NCBI GenBank assembly: GCA_036843405.1
Contig: DAITSJ010000019.1
Location: 1 to 64,000, forward strand
Direction: 5' to 3'
Source of the DNA: DGNJ01 sp002388905
GTDB lineage: Bacteria > Pseudomonadota > Gammaproteobacteria > Pseudomonadales > Porticoccaceae
DNA: 64,000 nucleotides
In this document: in pieces, positions 18,483-27,755 of the stretch
Position numbering within the stretch: the first letter of the stretch is position 1
How the letters are laid out: the number at the start of each line of letters is the position of its first letter
Program-made: the position numbers and the translations under genes
The notes under the pieces: model-generated
The model's database searches: none
Told to the model about the DNA's origin: nothing
The model's input: the letters and a program-made list of their open reading frames with translations, nothing else

Positions 18483-19667
18483 CTACAGAACCTCGAAAAG
18501 GCCCGCAGCGCCCATGCCGCCACCAACACACATGGTCACCACGACGTATTTGACACCCCTGCGCTTGCCTTCAATAAGAGCGTGACCTACCAGGCGGGAG
18601 CCGGTCATGCCGTAGGGGTGACCGATGGAAATTCCGCCGCCATCGACATTGTAAATTTCCGGATCGATTCCCAGATAATCCCGACAATACAGGGCCTGGA
18701 CAGCAAAGGCTTCGTTAAGCTCCCACAGACCGATATCCTCGATTTTCAGGCCATGGTTTTTCAGCAGCTTGGGAATGGCGTAAATCGGGGCGATGCCCAT
18801 TTCCTCCGGCGCGTTACCCGCCACCGCCATGCCACGGTAGACTCCAAGGGGAGTAAGACCGCGCTGTTCCGCCACCTTGCGTTCCATCAGCACACAGGCC
18901 GAGGCACCATCGGAAAGCTGGCTGGCATTGCCGGCTGTGATAAAGCCGCCCTCGATCACCGGGTCCAGGCTTTGCAGACTTTCCAGTGTGGTGCTAGGCC
19001 TGTTTCCCTCGTCCTTATCAATGGTCACTTCGCGGTAGGAAACTTCCTTGGTTTCTTTGTCAACCAGCATTTGCTCGGTGGTGATGGGAACAATCTCGTC
19101 ATCCAGCCGGCCTTCACTCTGGGCCGCAGCAGTGCGCTGCTGGGATTGCAGTGCGTATTCGTCCTGGGCTTCGCGGCTGACTTTGTACTTCTTGGCCACA
19201 TACTCGGCGGTATGGAGCATGCCCATATAGGCGTGTTCTTGACGGGTGGTGACATTGTCATCCATGCTGCTCTGGAGCCATTTCATGTATTCATTCTGGA
19301 CCAGGGAAATGCTGTCCTGACCGCCGCCGATCACGACATCCATGTTGTCGACCATAATCTGCCTGGCGGCGATGGCAATCGCCATCAGGCCGGATGAGCA
19401 CTGCCGGTCAATGGTCTGGGCCGGCACGCTGGCGGGAAGGCCAGCGGCGAAAGACGCATTGCGGGCAATATTCAGACCGGCAGTGCCGGCAGCGAGTACG
19501 GTACCCAGCACCACATCGTCCACCTCCGTGCCTTCGAGGCCTGCACGCTCAACAGCATGGGCAATGGCATGGCCGGCCATGGTGGGTGACTTGGTGTTAT
19601 TGAGGCCACCGCGAAAGGCCTTGCCTATGGGCGTTCGGGCGGTGGAGACGATAACAGCTTCTCTCAT
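18483..19667 (-). CDS. Acetyl-CoA C-acyltransferase (thiolase)
   Basis: 394 aa, full length for the thiolase family. The catalytic Cys90 lies in RQCSSGLMA; NEAFAVQ, the GHPYGMTGSR histidine and the second cysteine in TMCVGGGMG complete the active site. It cleaves 3-ketoacyl-CoA with CoA to give acetyl-CoA (or a longer unit) and a shortened acyl-CoA, the last beta-oxidation step. It is 116 bp downstream of the second TonB receptor on the same strand and may be co-transcribed from that operator-controlled promoter. Preferred chain length is not readable. Confidence 0.93.
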   Translation of the reverse strand: MREAVIVSTARTPIGKAFRGGLNNTKSPTMAGHAIAHAVERAGLEGTEVDDVVLGTVLAAGTAGLNIARNASFAAGLPASVPAQTIDRQCSSGLMAIAIAARQIMVDNMDVVIGGGQDSISLVQNEYMKWLQSSMDDNVTTRQEHAYMGMLHTAEYVAKKYKVSREAQDEYALQSQQRTAAAQSEGRLDDEIVPITTEQMLVDKETKEVSYREVTIDKDEGNRPSTTLESLQSLDPVIEGGFITAGNASQLSDGASACVLMERKVAEQRGLTPLGVYRGMAVAGNAPEEMGIAPIYAIPKLLKNHGLKIEDIGLWELNEAFAVQALYCRDYLGIDPEIYNVDGGGISIGHPYGMTGSRLVGHALIEGKRRGVKYVVVTMCVGGGMGAAGLFEVL

Positions 19668-19783
19668 GGTAAAACTCCTGCTATTGGATGGGCACCCCGT
19701 CAGGGAGGCCGGTCAATAAAAGCCAGCCCCTGAACCCTTGGCAGGGCCAGAGGCTGGATCCGTCCCGCATAACCTATATTGGT

Positions 19784-22099
19784 TTAGAAATTATAGGTAA
19801 CTTCCAGCCCGTAGGTGCGCGGCGGTGCAAGCCAGACGGTTTTGGAACCGATGGACGTATTGTCGAAACCAAAGTGGGAATAGACTTCGTCTTTCAGGTT
19901 GCGACCAAAAAGTGCCACCTTCAGTTTTTCATCCATGCTGATAAAGGAAACACTGGCATTCCAGAGTTCATATTGCGGCAGGATCAGGAAGTTGAAGTTG
20001 TCACTTGCCACACTGTCGACGTAGGAGTAGGAACCACGCCAATTCAGATAGCCAAGAGCTCCCACTTCGTGCTCGTAGGTAACGGCGGCAGAAGCGGTTC
20101 GCTCGGGCACCATCTGGAAGTCGAATTCTTCGGGATCCCGGCCAGTGGCCCTGACGAGGAAGTCCGCCTCGTCGTATTCCGCATCGGTATAACCGTAACT
20201 GGCCTCTACAGTGAGTCGCTCGGTGACCGCGGCGACCACGTCCACCTCAATGCCCTGGACGGTAGCGGTTGCCGCGTTGAAAATGGTCTGGACCCCCGAC
20301 TGGTTATTGGCCGAGCGCTGGAGATCATCGTACTCGTTATGGAAAACGGCACCGTTGAGGCGTATGCGGCCCTCATTCCACTCCGACTTGAAGCCGAGCT
20401 CGAATGCATCGACCACCTCTTCATCGTACGGCCCCGGCTGTAAAGCAGGATTGGTTGGGTCCGACAGGAAAGCCGTGGTGGCAAAACGCACGTTGTAGCC
20501 GCCGCTGCGGAAACCACGGGTGAAGCTACCGTAGGCCATAAGATCCGGATTGATATGCCAGGTCAGGCCGATCTTCGGCGAAAAGTTCGACCAGGTTTCG
20601 TCGTCCTGGAAAGGCTGCCGGCACGAATCCCAGTCCACTTCCCGGGGAAACGGCGGCGGCGCGCCCGGGAAATCCGGGGGGCTCGCAAGTGGAACGCCTG
20701 TCGCCAATTCCTGCATATCAAGCAGGAGTTCGCAACCGGGGTTGTTATTGGGGTCGCCAATAACGCCGATGGCAGCTTCCTTGTTTTCGTACGAAAACCT
20801 TCCTCCGAGCGTCAGGATAAGGTCCTGGGTCAGGTTATATTCCGCCTGGGCAAATATGCCTGCGGTTTCATGTTCGATCGTGGACGATGCCGGTGCATCC
20901 TGCAGGTCGATCAGCAAGCGCCGTTCGTTGTAGGTATATTCCTGGCTGAACACGTTCACGCCTACGGTCAGGTTGAGGTTTTCACTCAAATCACCCGACC
21001 ATCGGGTTTCCAGGTTCCACTGGTCCTGTTCGAGACCCGAGCCCGGACCAAATTCGAAACGAATCGTTCCCGGCGCGCCGTCAATATCACCCCAGGTTTC
21101 CTGCTCCAGGTCCCGGTACCCGGCGATGGTGGTCAAGACGCCGTCCCAGAGATCCAGGTTATGCTCGACGATCAGGCTGTACCACTCCATATCCAGATCC
21201 CCTTCCGTATCGGTAGAGGTGGAATTATCTGCCCAGGGATCTCGCTCAACGCCGAATCGGAAGAAGTTACGGGGCGCCATGCCGTCGCCCTCAATCTCCG
21301 CGTACTCGGTCATCAGGGTAAGATCATAGTTGTCGCCCTGGAACTTGACAGCGGGCCTGACGATAAGAGATTCGGATTCGCCATGCTCACCGCCCAGGGT
21401 CGTGTTGTCCCAGAGGCCATCACGGTCCTTGAACATGACGGCAAGCTTTCCGCTCCACTGGTCGGTCAGCGGCCCTCTGACAATGGCGCTGATATTCCGG
21501 GTTTTATGCGATCCTATGGTGGCTTTGACCTTTCCTTCAAACTCTTCCGTCGGACGTTGTGTGCGCATAACCACCGCACCGCCGGTGACATTCCGTCCGA
21601 ACAGGGTCCCCTGCGGGCCGCGCAGAATCTCGATAGACTCCAGGTCAAAGAGATCGGTTACGACGCCATAAATCAGCCCGAAAGGCATGCCATCCTGAAC
21701 CACACCAACCGCCGGGTCTGACGAGGGGATGCTTTGGCCCATAGTGCCCATACCACGAATAAGAAAATTACCGGTGTGGGGGACGGTACCCTGCTCCGCC
21801 AGATTCACGTTCGGTGCCGTCTGGCCGACGTCCTGAAGATCCACCGCAAACATGGCCTCGACCTTGTCGCCTGAATAGGCCGATATCGCGATCGGCACAT
21901 CCTGAACCGCTTCGGCAGTGGATTTTTTCTGTGCCGTGACCATAACCTCCTCGATGAGCGCGCTACTTCTCCCTGATTGCGCCTGGACAAAACCGGACGT
22001 CATGGTTGCTGCGGAAATACTCAGTGCAAGCATGGACTTGAGCCATGGATTGTTCAATTGACTGTGATTAGCGATCTGATGTTTAGATGATAATCCCAT
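19784..22099 (-). CDS. TonB-dependent outer-membrane receptor (second of three)
   Basis: 771 aa from ATG 22099, whose upstream GAGGG suits initiation and which places a signal peptide (ending GFVQAQS) at the N-terminus; an ATG at 22198 would add 33 residues that do not look like export signal. TonB-box-like EEVMVTAQKK, plug with GPQGTLFGRNVTGG, barrel ending YNF. Ligand unknown. The transcript is predicted to begin near 22351, giving an unusually long leader of about 250 nt. Two operators 39 bp apart frame the promoter. The thiolase and esterase genes follow. Confidence 0.93.
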   Translation of the reverse strand: MGLSSKHQIANHSQLNNPWLKSMLALSISAATMTSGFVQAQSGRSSALIEEVMVTAQKKSTAEAVQDVPIAISAYSGDKVEAMFAVDLQDVGQTAPNVNLAEQGTVPHTGNFLIRGMGTMGQSIPSSDPAVGVVQDGMPFGLIYGVVTDLFDLESIEILRGPQGTLFGRNVTGGAVVMRTQRPTEEFEGKVKATIGSHKTRNISAIVRGPLTDQWSGKLAVMFKDRDGLWDNTTLGGEHGESESLIVRPAVKFQGDNYDLTLMTEYAEIEGDGMAPRNFFRFGVERDPWADNSTSTDTEGDLDMEWYSLIVEHNLDLWDGVLTTIAGYRDLEQETWGDIDGAPGTIRFEFGPGSGLEQDQWNLETRWSGDLSENLNLTVGVNVFSQEYTYNERRLLIDLQDAPASSTIEHETAGIFAQAEYNLTQDLILTLGGRFSYENKEAAIGVIGDPNNNPGCELLLDMQELATGVPLASPPDFPGAPPPFPREVDWDSCRQPFQDDETWSNFSPKIGLTWHINPDLMAYGSFTRGFRSGGYNVRFATTAFLSDPTNPALQPGPYDEEVVDAFELGFKSEWNEGRIRLNGAVFHNEYDDLQRSANNQSGVQTIFNAATATVQGIEVDVVAAVTERLTVEASYGYTDAEYDEADFLVRATGRDPEEFDFQMVPERTASAAVTYEHEVGALGYLNWRGSYSYVDSVASDNFNFLILPQYELWNASVSFISMDEKLKVALFGRNLKDEVYSHFGFDNTSIGSKTVWLAPPRTYGLEVTYNF

Positions 22100-22171
22100 T
22101 ATCCTACCCTCTCTCATGAGCCTTGTCCCAGTATGGGTCTGTTGCCAAGTGTGGAGAAACGGTGCCCAGGG

Positions 22172-22196
22172 GCCATTGTCTGAAACAGACTTTGGC
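22172..22196 (-). other. Stem-loop in the receptor leader RNA
   Basis: GCCA-2nt-GTCTG-AAA-CAGAC-2nt-TGGC: a 5-bp inner and 4-bp outer stem separated by a symmetrical 2x2 internal loop, ending 73 nt upstream of the start codon. It could affect leader folding; function unknown. Confidence 0.4.
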
Positions 22197-22342
22197 AAAA
22201 CATCTGGTTACCCCTCCCCATTTTTTATCGGCATACCCGTGCCGACTACCGTTTCCACCGATCTGCCAGCTAAACGGACAGACAAAGTGGCCTTAAGCGA
22301 GATCAAGCATCCTGAGGGAGTCCGTTTCCCGGAATGCCGAAA

Positions 22343-22358
22343 TCAACACTGTAGTTGA
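22343..22358. promoter_or_regulatory. Island operator copy 5 (proximal of pair)
   Basis: TCAACA-CTGT-AGTTGA, one mismatch. It abuts the -10 box and covers the predicted start point of the second TonB receptor promoter. It begins exactly 39 bp from copy 6. Confidence 0.75.
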
Positions 22359-22385
22359 TATTACACGCGCAGACTTAAAAGTCAA
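22358..22385 (-). promoter_or_regulatory. Predicted sigma-70 promoter of the second TonB receptor
   Basis: Minus strand: -35 TTGACT (22380-22385), 16-bp spacer, -10 TAATAT (22358-22363). Layout is the same as at the third receptor promoter. Confidence 0.6.
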
Positions 22386-22397
22386 CACCCGTATTGA
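22382..22397. promoter_or_regulatory. Island operator copy 6 (distal of pair)
   Basis: TCAACA-CCCG-TATTGA, one mismatch. It overlaps the -35 box of the second TonB receptor promoter. Confidence 0.72.
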
Positions 22398-22540
22398 CAG
22401 AATGCTCTATTAAAGCTTGAGCAATAATTTTGAGTAAAGCTTACTCGAAATTATGCTGCTCAATATTTTTGCTATAAAAGATATCAGCCGTTATATCGAT
22501 GACGTATAACCGCTAGATATTGACGAGTGGTGTCGGCTTG

Positions 22541-23308
22541 TCACCAGCGAATCGCACCACCGTCGACGACGAGATCCAGACCGGTGCAATAGGTGGCGGC
22601 GTCGCTGAGCAAAAACACAGCCGGTCCCACGAGTTCGTCGATTTCGCACATTCTTCCCAGTGGAATATCGTCAATAAGGTGCTTGACCTGACCCCAGACC
22701 TCGGGTGATTTTGCCATCGGGGTGGCGGTATAACCCGGACTGATAATATTGACGCGGACGTTTTGCTGCGCCCATTCCAGAGCCAGGGAGCGAGACAAAT
22801 GCGCAACACCCGCCTTGGCGGCGTTATAGTGAGACTGGCTAAGACCGCGATTGGCGATATGGGCAGAAATGGAACCTATATTGACAATGCTGCCACCACC
22901 ATTCCGGATCAGGGCGCGCCCCTCGGCCTGGGAGGAAATAAATACACCGGTGAGGTTGATGTCGATCAGTCGCTGCCATTGCGCCCTAGTCATTGCTTCG
23001 GCCGGTGAGGTATCGTGCACACCAGCACAATTCAGGGCACCATTCAGGGGACCAAACTCTCGCTCCAGGCGCGCCACTGCATCGGACATGGACGATTCGT
23101 CGCGAACGTCCCCTGTCAGCGCTACCGCCCTGCCCCCGGCCGCGGTTATCGCTGATGCGGTCTCAAAAGCACCATCCTCGGATTGATCAAGACATCCTAC
23201 TGCAGCCTTGAAAGCTCCCAGTCCGCGGGCGATACCTGCGCCGATACCACTTCCGGCTCCTGTGATTAGGACTACCTGGTTGTCGAGACTGAAAGTCGGT
23301 AGGGCCAT
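22541..23308 (-). CDS. SDR-family oxidoreductase
   Basis: 255 aa. TGAGSGIG at residues 17-24, NCAG in place of NNAG around 93-96, S146 (or S148), Y161 and K165. A classical SDR, probably NAD-linked alcohol or diol dehydrogenase on an island intermediate. It follows the GST gene by 86 bp; a small perfect palindrome TAACCCT-GA-AGGGTTA (23325-23340) sits in this gap just upstream of its start. Likely the last gene of the unit third TonB receptor, GST, SDR. Confidence 0.88.
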   Translation of the reverse strand: MALPTFSLDNQVVLITGAGSGIGAGIARGLGAFKAAVGCLDQSEDGAFETASAITAAGGRAVALTGDVRDESSMSDAVARLEREFGPLNGALNCAGVHDTSPAEAMTRAQWQRLIDINLTGVFISSQAEGRALIRNGGGSIVNIGSISAHIANRGLSQSHYNAAKAGVAHLSRSLALEWAQQNVRVNIISPGYTATPMAKSPEVWGQVKHLIDDIPLGRMCEIDELVGPAVFLLSDAATYCTGLDLVVDGGAIRW

Positions 23309-23394
23309 GGACGAAAACTCCAGTTAACCCTGAAGGGTTAGAAATACCATCCTTAATGGATGTATTTCACAAGGAAACGCCAAAAAATGGTTAA

Positions 23395-24066
23395 TCAATG
23401 TATAACCGATTGAAAATCGATCTCGACCATCTGCGGCGCCGCCTCTTTAAAAGAAGCCCGCTGCTCGAGATTATCGATATAGCGCCCCAGGTTTGGATGA
23501 CGGTTGCGCCACTGGATATCCCTGACAAACAGCTCAGTCAAGGCCGGTATGCTTTCAGCAAGAAAGTCCAGGTGGCCAAGAACAGAACCAATTTCAAGAT
23601 CAGCAAGAGTCAATTGCCCGCCAACGGCAAACTCCTCATTGCCAATTATCCTGCTGATCTCTCCGAGGCCGCCGGCAATTTTTCGCTTCTGTCTTTGCAT
23701 CCACTCATTGCTTTGACATTCCTGCGGGCGGGCGAGCTCAAAATTGATTCGGACAATAGCGTCCATAACCCCCACGCCCAGCACCTGAAATAACTTCATC
23801 TTCAAACGCTCGTCAGGTGTTTCCGGGATCAGCGAGGGATCGGGATAATGATGCTCGAGCCAGTCCAGGATATACGAAGACTCATAGACAATCTCTCCCC
23901 CCTCGGTAACAAGAATAGGCAATTGCTCCAAGGGGTTGTAATGGTCCACGGTTGTATCTTTGTGCCATGGTATGTCCCATTCAATCTCAAAGGGTATATC
24001 CTTCTCCTTGAGAGCAATCATGACCTTTCGCCCGAAGGGGCTGGGTTTATTGTTGATCAGCCTCAT
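23395..24066 (-). CDS. Glutathione S-transferase family protein
   Basis: 223 aa, typical cytosolic GST length. Thioredoxin-like N-domain: SPFGRKVMIALKEK at 8-21 with the glutathione-contact segment, cis-Pro in LPILV, and ESSYILDWLE. All-alpha C-domain with LADLEIGSVLGHLDF. Members near catabolic genes act as isomerases, thiolytic ether cleavers or dehalogenases, or in detoxification; sequence does not decide. Between the third TonB receptor (183-bp gap) and an SDR. Confidence 0.88.
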   Translation of the reverse strand: MRLINNKPSPFGRKVMIALKEKDIPFEIEWDIPWHKDTTVDHYNPLEQLPILVTEGGEIVYESSYILDWLEHHYPDPSLIPETPDERLKMKLFQVLGVGVMDAIVRINFELARPQECQSNEWMQRQKRKIAGGLGEISRIIGNEEFAVGGQLTLADLEIGSVLGHLDFLAESIPALTELFVRDIQWRNRHPNLGRYIDNLEQRASFKEAAPQMVEIDFQSVIH

Positions 24067-24249
24067 AATCTTTCCTCAAGGTTCGCTGCACCCTCGACGT
24101 AGAACTGTGGCCTATCCAATCTGTGCTTAAGCCGATAGGTCTTCAGTGCCATTCTGGAAGTCATGCCTGGTAATAGGAGTCTATTAAAAGCACCGGCATT
24201 CGTGGCTAGAAAGCCTTCCATGGCCCGACTGCCTTACACAGGACATCTA

Positions 24250-26619
24250 TCAGAAGCGGTATTTGACCTCGGCCATATAAGTACGGGGTGCGCCCGGGAT
24301 TACCGTATTGACCGCAAACAAACTCTTGAAACCAATACCACCGACATAATACTCCTCGTCAAAGGCATTCCTAACATAGGCGGCAACTGTCCAGCCAGTG
24401 GAAACATTCTCCAGCGCCAACCGGAAGTTTGCCGTGGTGTAGTCCGGCAACTCAGAGCCTGGGTTGAGTGTATTGTGGGTGGAGCTGAAATACGTTTCTG
24501 TCTGGTGATAGATATCGGCACGGAAGGACAATTCCAGCTCGTTGCCTACCGGTACGGTGACTTGACCAAAGACCGACGACGCCCATTCCGGTGTATCGGG
24601 ATAGGGTCCAAATGCAACCGTCGGGTTACCGAGAACCGATACCAGGTTATCGGTGAACTCGGCATCGGTATAATTCACCGCGCCACCAAGGGTCAGCCAG
24701 GAAGTCGGGCGGATTTCGCCGTCGATCTCGAAGCCTTCGATCTCTGCTTCTGGCACATTGACGGTAATTCCCGCCAGGCTACCGAAAATCTGCACATAAT
24801 TGGATCGCTGGATTTCGTCGATCCACATTTTATAGGCGGCCACATTAAGTCTTACCGGCATATCAGCCCATTCACCGCTGAACTTTGCGCCTACCTCAAC
24901 ATCGGTGGCCTTTTCTTCCATATATTCGGCGCCACCCTCATTGCCAAAACCGGGGAGAGGAGGCGCGAAAAAGTTGAAACCGCCGCTGCGGAAGCTGCGC
25001 CTTGACACAAGGTAGACCAAAAGATCCGGATTGACCTGTTGCTCAAGTCCCGCTGTCCAGCTGAATTGCTCAAAGGTATCTTCCAATGGATTCAGGTAAG
25101 TTGCACCCGGCGGAACGGGGCTTGTTATAAAGAAATCGTCGGGCTTACGATCCATGGTGACTTCTTCCTTGGAATAGCGTCCGCCCAGGGTTGCGGCGAG
25201 TCCCTGGATGCCCACAATCTCGCTCAGGTCGAGGGTCCCCTGACCATAAACCGCATAGGTCTCGTTAGAAATAACCGCATGATTGATTTGGCGGGCAGGG
25301 GGCGCGATTGGGGTGAAGTCGAAAAGCACACTGAGGGATCGAATATGATCCTCTTCATCCGAGTAATAGAGGCCGGTTACAAAATCCAGCTGATCGTTCC
25401 AGACAGTTCCCTGAAGCTGGATTTCCTCGGAGAATTGCTCCAGGGTACCGCCGCGCCCTTCCGTCCCATTGTCATCGGATGGGAAAGGGGTACCATCGAA
25501 CTCGGAGGCGTTGTTCGAATTGAGGTGGGTGTAGCCGATGATATTCCGGATTTGCATCCCGTTAGCGAGATCGAAGGTAGTGATATTCGAAACAACAAAA
25601 TTTTCCGCAGTATGGAAATTCGGGGCATCCACATTGACGGTGTAGGGGTCTCGTGCCTGCTGTTTCTCGACCGAGGCGACCCAGCCTTCAGGGTCGGCAC
25701 CTGGGTGTGCGGCCAGGAATGCGTCCCAGGCGCCAGGGAACCCAAATGCCACATCCATCAAGGGCGAAAAGAGAATGGGGGTTGGAACAAAGGCATTCCC
25801 GGCATCAGCGACGCCGAGAGTGTTGTAGGCGACGCTGGTCAGGTTGTCACCATCCGATTTGGCGTAATCGAGAACGAAATCGTTTGTAATATCCTCGGTC
25901 GGCTTGAAAGTCACGCTGAGCCTGAGGTTTTTCCGACGGACATCGCCAAGGCGCGAGCCGTCAAACAGGTTCTTCTGGTAACCTTCCCGTGTCTGATAAT
26001 AGGTAGCGAGCCGCATAAGCAGCTTGTCGTCAATAAGTGGGATATTGACGGCTCCTTCCACCTTCACTTCATCATAGTTTCCGTACCAGCCACTAACATA
26101 CCCGCCAAATTCCTCTTTTGGTTTGGCCGTGGTAAAGAGGACAGCACCGCCAGTTGAGTTCCTGCCAAATAGAGTCCCCTGGGGGCCTTTAAGAACCTGG
26201 ACTGACTCTAGGTCGTAAAATGATGTTGACGATGAACCACCAACCTGGACCTCATTGAAATACGGCAAGACACTGGATCGGGAAAAGCTGAAGGCGTCCA
26301 CGGTCTGGCCGCGAAGCGCGTAATTCAACTGATTCGCACTTTGCGATGCCTTGACGGTTAATCCAGGCAAAGCGGTCTGCAGGTCGAGCTCGGATACAAT
26401 GGCCTGCTGTTCAAGCGACTCCGTACTTAAGACCGCCACAGAAATCGGCGTCCTTTCGAGACTTTCTGCACGGCGCTGGGCGGTTACTATCACTTCTTCA
26501 AGCATCGCCCTGTTGCCAACGCCCGATCCGGATCCCTCGCCCTGTGCAAAGGCGCCCGGGAACTGCAGTGCAGCCATGACCGTAGCCGCAGAAGCAACTG
26601 TTTTTATGTGGCTATTCAT
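24250..26619 (-). CDS. TonB-dependent outer-membrane receptor (third of three)
   Basis: 789 aa. ATG 26619 has AGGGG seven bases upstream and starts a signal peptide ending GAFAQG. TonB-box-like EEVIVTAQRR, plug motif GPQGTLFGRNSTGG, barrel ending in KYRF. The transcript is predicted to start near 26894, leaving a leader of about 275 nt. Two operators exactly 39 bp apart frame the promoter, as in the second receptor. GST and SDR genes follow on the same strand. Ligand unknown. Confidence 0.93.
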   Translation of the reverse strand: MNSHIKTVASAATVMAALQFPGAFAQGEGSGSGVGNRAMLEEVIVTAQRRAESLERTPISVAVLSTESLEQQAIVSELDLQTALPGLTVKASQSANQLNYALRGQTVDAFSFSRSSVLPYFNEVQVGGSSSTSFYDLESVQVLKGPQGTLFGRNSTGGAVLFTTAKPKEEFGGYVSGWYGNYDEVKVEGAVNIPLIDDKLLMRLATYYQTREGYQKNLFDGSRLGDVRRKNLRLSVTFKPTEDITNDFVLDYAKSDGDNLTSVAYNTLGVADAGNAFVPTPILFSPLMDVAFGFPGAWDAFLAAHPGADPEGWVASVEKQQARDPYTVNVDAPNFHTAENFVVSNITTFDLANGMQIRNIIGYTHLNSNNASEFDGTPFPSDDNGTEGRGGTLEQFSEEIQLQGTVWNDQLDFVTGLYYSDEEDHIRSLSVLFDFTPIAPPARQINHAVISNETYAVYGQGTLDLSEIVGIQGLAATLGGRYSKEEVTMDRKPDDFFITSPVPPGATYLNPLEDTFEQFSWTAGLEQQVNPDLLVYLVSRRSFRSGGFNFFAPPLPGFGNEGGAEYMEEKATDVEVGAKFSGEWADMPVRLNVAAYKMWIDEIQRSNYVQIFGSLAGITVNVPEAEIEGFEIDGEIRPTSWLTLGGAVNYTDAEFTDNLVSVLGNPTVAFGPYPDTPEWASSVFGQVTVPVGNELELSFRADIYHQTETYFSSTHNTLNPGSELPDYTTANFRLALENVSTGWTVAAYVRNAFDEEYYVGGIGFKSLFAVNTVIPGAPRTYMAEVKYRF

Positions 26620-26924
26620 GTATTTACCCCTATCTGTTGTGTCTTAACAATTTTGACTCAGCCCGTTGCCTAGGCATGAGTTTTATCGGTTTTTACGGCG
26701 TCGTTTGGCGCCGGGCGTTGCGAAATACGAAATCTTGCCTACAGCAGCCAGAGTTCAACCGGCAATAAAAGACTTGCATCGTCCGGACATGTGCAAATGA
26801 CTCCCCTCTTGGCTCCCTATGCTTTCCCTCTGGCGTTCTTCGGCAGAGGTCCCGGCACTTCGACAGATATCGATGCCAAAAAGTGTCAACATCGTAGTTG
26901 ATTGTAGGTCGAATTCAGCAAATG
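26620..26924. other. Leader and promoter region of the third TonB receptor
   Basis: 305 bp between the third receptor gene and the formamidase/cyclase-like gene. The part next to the receptor is predicted leader RNA of about 275 nt; I see no convincing gene in it. The distal end holds the promoter and operators 7 and 8. Confidence 0.55.
26886..26901. promoter_or_regulatory. Island operator copy 7 (proximal of pair)
   Basis: TCAACA-TCGT-AGTTGA, one mismatch. It touches the -10 box and covers the predicted start point of the third TonB receptor promoter; the flanking ATGCC-A-rich sequence resembles that beside copy 5. Confidence 0.75.
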
Positions 26925-26928
26925 TCAA
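26901..26928 (-). promoter_or_regulatory. Predicted sigma-70 promoter of the third TonB receptor
   Basis: Minus strand: -35 TTGACA (26923-26928), 16-bp spacer, -10 TACAAT (26901-26906). The same geometry as the second receptor promoter. Confidence 0.62.
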
Positions 26929-26940
26929 CACGTTAGTTGA
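26925..26940. promoter_or_regulatory. Island operator copy 8 (distal of pair)
   Basis: TCAACA-CGTT-AGTTGA, one mismatch. It overlaps the -35 of the third receptor promoter and also the last codons and stop of the upstream formamidase/cyclase-like gene. Confidence 0.75.
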
Positions 26941-27725
26941 TCAATAATCGCCACGGCACGGACCCAGCCGGCACTGGCCCCTTTTATCTTGACGGGGAAG
27001 CAACTCACTGTGAAACCTTTGGCTGGCAGGGCTTCCAGATTATGAAGTTTTTCCATTTGAAAATAGCCCCGCTCGCGCCCAGCTTTATGACCTTCCCAGA
27101 TGATCGAAGGGTCTTTATCCTTTTCCCACCGCTTGGCGGTATGCGAGAAAGGGGCATCCCAGGACCAGGCATCGGTGCCGACGATCCTGACCCCGGCTTC
27201 TGCCAGATAAAGCGTTGCGTCACGTCCAATCCCGCACCCGGAGGCAACGTAATCCGGCTGCCCATAGCGTGTGCCGGCGCTGGTATTAACCAATACGATA
27301 TCGAAGGGCTGCAGCTGGTGGTCGATACGGTCGAGCTCTCTCCTCACATCGTCCGGAGTAACGATGACGCCGTCCGCGATATGACGGAAATCCAGCTTCA
27401 CACCAGGTTTGAGGCACCATTCAAGGGGAATCTGGTCAATGGTCATGGACGGCCGTCCACCCTCTTCCAGAGCATGGTCCTGGCTTGAGTGGTAATGCCA
27501 AGGGGCATCCATATGCGTGCCGTTATGGGTGTTGACCCGCAGCCATTCATAGGCCCAGCCCTCACTATCCGGCAGATCGGAGGGTAGGAGGCCGGGAAAA
27601 AATGAGGCCAGTTCCTCGACGGTATCGGCGTGTTTGCGATATTCGATCTCCGGCTGAAAAACCGGCGGATCGGAGGCAACCCCAGTCTCCAGTGGTATGG
27701 AGATGTCGATAAAATGCTGTGCCAT
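26925..27725 (-). CDS. Cyclase/kynurenine-formamidase-like metal hydrolase
   Basis: 266 aa. The signature HNGTHMDAPWH (H67 to H77, HxGTHxDxPxH) is the metal-binding motif of the cyclase/KynB family; GTDAWSWD and the C-terminal FPVKIKGASAGWVRAVAII are also typical. Members hydrolyse formyl-amides, lactone-like or cyclic carbonyl compounds. Here a hydrolytic or ring-opening step in the island pathway is plausible but unproven. Last gene of the unit acyl-CoA dehydrogenase, CoA ligase, SnoaL-like, MFS, cyclase; 30 bp after the MFS gene. Confidence 0.85.
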   Translation of the reverse strand: MAQHFIDISIPLETGVASDPPVFQPEIEYRKHADTVEELASFFPGLLPSDLPDSEGWAYEWLRVNTHNGTHMDAPWHYHSSQDHALEEGGRPSMTIDQIPLEWCLKPGVKLDFRHIADGVIVTPDDVRRELDRIDHQLQPFDIVLVNTSAGTRYGQPDYVASGCGIGRDATLYLAEAGVRIVGTDAWSWDAPFSHTAKRWEKDKDPSIIWEGHKAGRERGYFQMEKLHNLEALPAKGFTVSCFPVKIKGASAGWVRAVAIIDQLTC

Positions 27726-27755
27726 AACTCACCTCTGCCTTTCTGGCTTCTCGCG

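Larger units (their letters stand above)
22100..22540. other. Leader and paired-operator promoter region of the second TonB receptor
   Basis: 441 bp. The part next to the receptor gene is a leader with a symmetrical stem-loop; the distal part has the promoter and operators 5 and 6. From 22400 to 22540 the sequence is AT-rich without a recognisable gene. Confidence 0.6.
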
